Positions 6,387 through 9,076 of a stretch of 9,076 nt of DNA are shown piece by piece; position 1 is the stretch's first letter; the number at the start of each line of letters is the position of its first letter. Below the pieces are notes generated by a model, which was not told the origin of the DNA, did no database searches, and was given only the letters and a program-made list of their open reading frames with translations. This DNA is from Candidatus Methanoperedens sp. (lineage in GTDB: Archaea; Halobacteriota; Methanosarcinia; Methanosarcinales; Methanoperedenaceae). The position numbers were made by a program, and so were the translations under genes. The DNA lies in contig JAJRAP010000128.1 in assembly GCA_028679855.1 (NCBI GenBank), positions 1 through 9,076 on the forward strand, written 5' to 3'.

Positions 6387-7278
6387 GAAAAAGTGGTTCC
6401 GTGATTATGGGCTTGCAGCCCGCATGATGCTGACAATGTTCCTGCTAGCCGCAGTATATCTTTTATTCCTTGTTGTCCTATGGGCATACGGGGGAGTCGG
6501 GACTACAGGTTTGATATTCATAGCAGGATTTTTCCTTCTCATCCAGTTTTTCCTTTCAGACAAACTTGTGCTCTGGAGCATGGGAGGACGCATTGTCAGC
6601 GAGCAGGAGGAACCGCGCCTTCATGAAACAATCTCAAGACTCTGTGCAATAGCTGATTTACCAAAACCGAAAATCGCTATTGTGGAGAGCAATGTCCCAA
6701 ACGCCTTTGCAACAGGCAGGAGCAAAGACAACGCAGTCGTGGCGGTTACAACTTCTCTGAAACAGAAATTAACCCAGCCAGAGCTTGAAGCGGTGCTGGC
6801 CCATGAGTTGAGCCATGTCAAGAACATGGATATGCTTGTTATTACGATTGCAAGCTTCCTGTCCACCGTTGCCTTTTTCCTTGTAAAGAATATGCTGTTT
6901 TTCGGGATGGGGGGCGGTAATCGTGACCGTGACAGGGGCGCTGGCGCTGCGATAATCGTTTTTGTGGTATCGCTGTTGGTATGGGTCATAAGTTTCCTGC
7001 TCATACGTGCTCTTTCAAGATATCGGGAATTCGCTGCTGACAGAGGTTCTGCAATAATCACGGGCCAGCCTTCGCATCTGGCCTCGGCGCTTATGGCTAT
7101 TAGCGGAGTCATGGAACGTGTGCCTTCGCGCGACCTTCGGGAAGTGGAGAGCATGAATGCATTTTTTATCATACCAGCAATTTCAGGGGATTCTATAATG
7201 AGCCTCTTATCCACCCATCCGACGGTAGAGGCACGCATACGCGCACTTGAGGAGATGGAGCGCAGGATGGAGTTCTGA
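6385..7278 (+). CDS. htpX: HtpX-like membrane zinc metalloprotease (M48)
   Basis: HtpX proteases cut damaged or misassembled membrane proteins from the cytoplasmic face. The 297-residue protein has two N-terminal helices (about 12-34 and 40-58), then the M48 catalytic domain with zinc-binding HELSH (140-144). Two further helices follow (about 150-174, 186-208). The third zinc ligand is E215 in SRYREFAADR, and the usual HPxxxxRI block (STHPTVEARI) is near the C-terminus, so it looks catalytically complete. The frame could begin at a TTG (6373), but the ATG at 6385 has GGTG (6376-6379) five bases before it and gives the family's usual N-terminus. Placement between pspAA and pspAB matches known archaeal Psp clusters and points to a role in membrane-stress proteolysis. 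The pspAB ATG follows its stop directly. Confidence 0.94.
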   Translation: MKKWFRDYGLAARMMLTMFLLAAVYLLFLVVLWAYGGVGTTGLIFIAGFFLLIQFFLSDKLVLWSMGGRIVSEQEEPRLHETISRLCAIADLPKPKIAIVESNVPNAFATGRSKDNAVVAVTTSLKQKLTQPELEAVLAHELSHVKNMDMLVITIASFLSTVAFFLVKNMLFFGMGGGNRDRDRGAGAAIIVFVVSLLVWVISFLLIRALSRYREFAADRGSAIITGQPSHLASALMAISGVMERVPSRDLREVESMNAFFIIPAISGDSIMSLLSTHPTVEARIRALEEMERRMEF

Positions 7279-7836
7279 ATGGGGTTTCTTGATGCACTGC
7301 TGGGTAAAAGCAGGCTTCCTAAACCAAAACCTGATAAACTGTTTGCAATTTCGATAGCCTCTGTCACTCTTAACACCAACCTGAATTTGAAATCAGAGGG
7401 CGCAGGTATCTGTTTTAAACCAATCGAAGCTTCAAGGTTCCAGAACACTGAGCTTGAAATCGAGGAGTTGCTTGCCCAGAGTTCCAAGGAAACGAGTACC
7501 CAGTATAAACTCAAGAAGGATTCATATGGATACCTCTGGGTTATTTTGAATGACCCTGATTTTGAGGACCTTGTGAGTACGCTGTATATGGTAAGCGAGA
7601 CGCTGGCTGAGAATGATTTTGGCGAGCAGTTGTTGTGCGCGGTTTTTAAGTTCAAGGATGAATCAGAGGTTTACTGGATATATAATTTCAAAAAAGCAAC
7701 GTTTTATCCTTTTGTGCCAAACGGAAAACAGAGGGACTCTTCTTATGAGTTCAGGCTTCGCTCGATTATGGAGAAGGAGCTGCCCATAGAAAAGGAAGTG
7801 GAACGGTGGTATCCGCTGTGGGATATTCCATTATGA
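7279..7836 (+). CDS. pspAB: PspAB, PspA/HtpX-associated protein
   Basis: The 185-residue soluble protein begins MGFLDALLGKSRLPKPKPDKLFAIS. It contains the block GICFKPIEASRFQNTELEIEEL and an acidic mid-region (NDPDFEDLVSTLYMVSETL). It ends with a YWIYNFKKATFYPFVP segment and ME(K)ELPIEKEVERWYPLWDIPL. I recognise this as the PspAB family, reported next to PspA, PspAA and HtpX-like peptidases. The biochemical role is not established; a cytoplasmic regulator or adaptor of the membrane response is the usual proposal. The ATG abuts the htpX stop (TGA|ATG), with GGAG (7269-7272) six bases before it. It is the last gene of the operon, and a short T run follows at 7847-7851. Confidence 0.85.
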   Translation: MGFLDALLGKSRLPKPKPDKLFAISIASVTLNTNLNLKSEGAGICFKPIEASRFQNTELEIEELLAQSSKETSTQYKLKKDSYGYLWVILNDPDFEDLVSTLYMVSETLAENDFGEQLLCAVFKFKDESEVYWIYNFKKATFYPFVPNGKQRDSSYEFRLRSIMEKELPIEKEVERWYPLWDIPL

Positions 7837-7849
7837 ATTGAGCGTATTT

Positions 7850-8065
7850 TTAAAATGGAAGCCACCCAACGCCATCACATTTTGGATGGTGTTTGCATAC
7901 CCAGTTGCCACTTATTGGATCCCATTTTATTTCTTTTTCTTTATAGGTTTCCCCACAATGTTTACAACGTACATGCTTTTCTGAATGAAAATCTGGTCTA
8001 AAAGGAGGTAATGTCCCATCTTTACGAGCTTTCATATCATCGGATTGCTTACTTCCAGGTATCAT
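7850..8065 (-). CDS. Small zinc-ribbon-like protein
   Basis: The 71-residue protein has a CKHC pair (C34, C37) and, about 20 residues later, WVCKHHPKC (C57, C63, with H59/H60). That is a plausible four-ligand zinc site with conserved-looking aromatic surroundings (IKWDPISGNW, CDGVGWLPF). The N-terminal 30 residues are basic and polar (KARKDGTLPPFRPDFHSEK). It runs opposite to pspAB, and the stop codons are 13 bases apart. The longest frame begins at 8065. An internal ATG (codon 11, MKARKDG) is an equally possible start, as neither has a strong ribosome binding site. Similar short CxxC-x(about 19)-Cx5C proteins exist widely without a known role. Function unknown; a nucleic-acid or protein contact is only a guess. 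Confidence 0.7.
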   Translation of the reverse strand: MIPGSKQSDDMKARKDGTLPPFRPDFHSEKHVRCKHCGETYKEKEIKWDPISGNWVCKHHPKCDGVGWLPF

Positions 8066-8074
8066 TGTGATACC
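8058..8074. promoter_or_regulatory. Inverted repeat over the start codon of the zinc-ribbon gene
   Basis: GGTATCA (8058-8064) and TGATACC (8068-8074) form perfect 7-base arms around a 3-base centre. The left arm includes two bases of the minus-strand start codon at 8065-8063. As DNA it could be an operator; as RNA it would fold the start codon into a stem. If the internal ATG is the true start, it would lie in the leader. Confidence 0.35.
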
Positions 8075-8141
8075 CAGGATGATCTATCAACTGTTAAATG
8101 TTAGTACATCAATATCTAAGAAAGCTTAACAAAGAGGCACA

Positions 8142-8153
8142 AACCTTTATATT
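8142..8153 (+). promoter_or_regulatory. Archaeal TATA-box promoter
   Basis: AACCTTTATATT holds TTTATATT at 8146-8153, close to the archaeal TATA consensus, with a purine-rich stretch upstream (AAAGAGGCAC). The expected transcription start, about 25 bases downstream, is near 8172-8179. This is the best promoter sequence in the window. It would drive the 8331 gene and dedA-like gene with a leader of about 150 bases, or a leaderless ORF at 8179. Confidence 0.5.
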
Positions 8154-8160
8154 GCGCAAT

Positions 8161-8175
8161 CCTTATTAAATAAGG
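8161..8175. promoter_or_regulatory. Palindrome between TATA box and predicted transcription start
   Basis: CCTTATT (8161-8167), one central A, and AATAAGG (8169-8175) are perfect inverted arms, framed by GCGC at 8154-8157 and 8175-8178. The site lies just after the TATA box and over or before the likely start point. That is a common place for archaeal repressors to bind and block RNA polymerase recruitment. Which regulator would bind is not visible. Confidence 0.45.
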
Positions 8176-8178
8176 CGC

Positions 8179-8256
8179 ATGCTGTGTATAAGTGTTTATG
8201 GTTTCCTATATGTTAAGAAAATGGCCGCCTGGCAGAACATAATACATGCCGCTTGA
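8179..8256 (+). CDS. Possible leaderless 25-residue leader peptide
   Basis: An ATG at 8179 opens a 25-codon frame (MLCISVYGFLYVKK, then MAAWQNIIHAA) ending with TGA at 8254-8256. There is no Shine-Dalgarno site, but the TATA box at 8146-8153 predicts a transcript starting close to this ATG, as in leaderless archaeal genes. A hairpin begins inside its stop codon. It could be a regulatory leader ORF or a chance frame; nothing in the peptide is recognised. Confidence 0.25.
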   Translation: MLCISVYGFLYVKKMAAWQNIIHAA

Positions 8257-8274
8257 AGGGCCGGAACGGCCTTC
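8255..8274 (+). other. GC-rich hairpin in the leader
   Basis: GAAGGGCCG (8255-8263) pairs with CGGCCTTC (8267-8274) around the loop GAA, giving about 8 base pairs with one bulged G. It stands out in an otherwise AT-rich leader. It is not followed by a T run, so it is not an obvious terminator. A structured leader element or translation control site is possible. Confidence 0.4.
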
Positions 8275-8330
8275 TCGGTATTCGTGTCATCAGAATAATG
8301 TTTTTCTACTATGATGTCCAACATTGTTTA

Positions 8331-8672
8331 ATGAAAGACAAGAAAAAATTTTTATTCTGGTCTTTATTGCTTATTATATTAGTCCTTTTAACTATCTTGT
8401 TCGCTGTCAGGACCGTCCATAGATATGAAACATGGAAAGAGCACAGTGAATATTTGAAAAGCGGTAACAAAACCATAGAGGACTGGATGACCGTCAATCT
8501 CATTGTTAATAGAAGTGGCATCCCAAAAGAGCTTGTCTATAATGAGCTCGGGATTAAGGAATCATTTACAAATGACAGGAAACATCTCAGTAAACTCTGC
8601 CAGGAAAACAACCTTAACTGCACCGAGGTAGTTGCGAGATTAAACCGCCTATCGGGGGAACGGGGAACATAA
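8331..8672 (+). CDS. Single-helix membrane protein with small helical domain
   Basis: Taken from the ATG at 8331, the protein has 113 residues: a basic start MKDKKK, one membrane helix (about 8-27, WSLLLIILVLLTILFAV), then a soluble domain. The soluble part has two helical hairpin-like segments: TIEDWMTVNLIVNRSGIPKEL through NELGI (48-75), and HLSKLCQENNLNCTEVVARL (85-104). The pattern (I..G.P...(L)...LG) then (L..L...NN....EV...L) resembles tandem helical modules found in short archaeal membrane proteins. An ATG at 8298 in the same frame would add 11 residues, and a TTG lies at 8253. None has a clear ribosome binding site, so the start is uncertain. The DedA-like gene follows after 3 bases, so the two probably share a transcript and may act together at the membrane. 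Function unknown. Confidence 0.62.
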   Translation: MKDKKKFLFWSLLLIILVLLTILFAVRTVHRYETWKEHSEYLKSGNKTIEDWMTVNLIVNRSGIPKELVYNELGIKESFTNDRKHLSKLCQENNLNCTEVVARLNRLSGERGT

Positions 8673-8675
8673 AGT

Positions 8676-8999
8676 ATGGATTTATACTCAAATCCGTCTC
8701 TTTTCTTTCTTATCATAGCTCTTCTATCCCCGTTTGGCATCCCGCTCGGGGCAACATTTTTCATCATAGCTGCCGGCTCGCTGTCGGGTACGATCGAAGA
8801 TTATTTTTTCATCGTAACCCTGATATTTTTCGGGTTGGTCGTGGGAGACATTGCAGCATATTTTACCGCATCACATTTTGAAAAAATTTTCACTGAAAAA
8901 TTGCACAAGTATGAAAAAATCGAAAAAAAATATGAATCCGGAAAAGATTTATTTAACATGACTTTCGGACATTTCAATTTTCATAACGGATTAAACTGA
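8676..8999 (+). pseudogene. DedA/VTT-like membrane protein, C-terminally shortened
   Basis: Residues 1-80 fit the start of a DedA/VTT (SNARE-associated) protein. There is a first helix, then FGIPLGATFFIIAAGSLSG (P..P.....AG.L pattern). A second helix follows, with GLVVGDIAAYFTASHFEKIF, matching the GD...Y..G segment of the family. DedA proteins normally run to about 200 residues and go on with a K.G....F..RF.P block and three more helices. Here the frame ends after 107 residues, just past KKYESGKDLFN, in an unrelated tail (MTFGHFNFHNGLN). The downstream 77 bases carry no continuation in any frame. The gene therefore appears truncated, by a frame change or by replacement of its 3' part. Intact members act as membrane lipid or ion transporters and in envelope maintenance. 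This one is unlikely to do so unless the truncated form is real. Confidence 0.6.
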
Positions 9000-9076
9000 A
9001 GAAATCTAAAATTATATCTGTTTCCATATATATCTTTAATTCCCAAAGAATTTATACAATCGAATGCAAATTCTAA
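9000..9076. other. AT-rich right edge, no gene seen
   Basis: After the shortened DedA-like frame the sequence is AT-rich. It has TATA-like runs CATATATATC (9025-9034) and TTTATACAAT (9051-9060). These could belong to a promoter of a gene beyond the window. Confidence 0.3.

Larger units (their letters stand above)
8066..8330. other. Intergenic region with promoter, palindrome and hairpin
   Basis: This 265-base gap between the zinc-ribbon gene and the one-helix membrane protein is compositionally mixed. The left part is AT-rich. It then holds a TATA box (8146-8153), a palindrome (8161-8175), a possible 25-aa ORF (8179-8256) and a GC-rich hairpin (8255-8274), described separately. No tRNA or rRNA is seen. 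Confidence 0.5.

Noticed and set aside
6621..7655. Long minus-strand open frame (344 codons) opposite htpX and pspAB
   Set aside because: It is Ser-rich and has no domain signature. It lies wholly opposite two well-recognised genes with complete motifs, so it is a shadow frame.
1..9076. CRISPR array, tRNA, rRNA, transposase or prophage genes
   Set aside because: No regularly spaced repeats, cloverleaf-like segments or transposase/phage motifs were found on either strand.

Overview
The window looks like a piece of an archaeal genome, most likely Methanosarcinales and plausibly Candidatus Methanoperedens or a relative. The grounds are: archaeal GGTGAT-type ribosome binding sites; short TATA boxes; a PGF-CTERM-like C-terminal sorting signal behind a CxxCH haem-binding protein; COG1361-type surface domains next to a MacB-like ABC transporter; and a Psp cluster carrying the companions PspAA and PspAB plus an HtpX-like protease. 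The genus is inferred from style and context. No marker gene is present.

Layout. The left edge (1-379, minus) holds the N-terminal part of a multi-pass membrane protein. It diverges from a plus-strand gene for a small secreted protein with a repeated W-containing motif (494-1027). Next, on the plus strand, come a possible 47-codon ORF (1095-1238) and a PGF-CTERM-anchored CxxCH protein (1244-1675). A compact export operon follows: LolD/MacB-type ATPase (1689-2387), membrane-anchored surface protein with immunoglobulin-like repeats (2390-3763) and MacB/FtsX permease (3782-5008). A second, damaged copy of the CxxCH gene (5005-5396) begins exactly at the permease stop.

A phage-shock-type membrane stress operon comes next: pspA (5417-6039), pspAA (6036-6326), htpX (6385-7278) and pspAB (7279-7836). 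The last three are intact. pspA as read here is broken by two small frame changes and by a junction where about 30 codons appear to be missing.

The right part is looser. It has a minus-strand zinc-ribbon protein (7850-8065), a regulatory-looking intergenic region (TATA box, palindrome, possible leaderless 25-aa ORF, hairpin), a one-helix membrane protein (8331-8672) and a shortened DedA/VTT-like membrane protein (8676-8999).

Working together: the ABC operon probably exports or senses something at the cell surface, next to surface-anchored redox-type proteins. The Psp genes would then respond to membrane damage. Three decayed or shortened genes (second CxxCH copy, pspA, dedA-like) suggest local erosion, or indel errors in the assembly. 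Reads would be needed to tell these apart.
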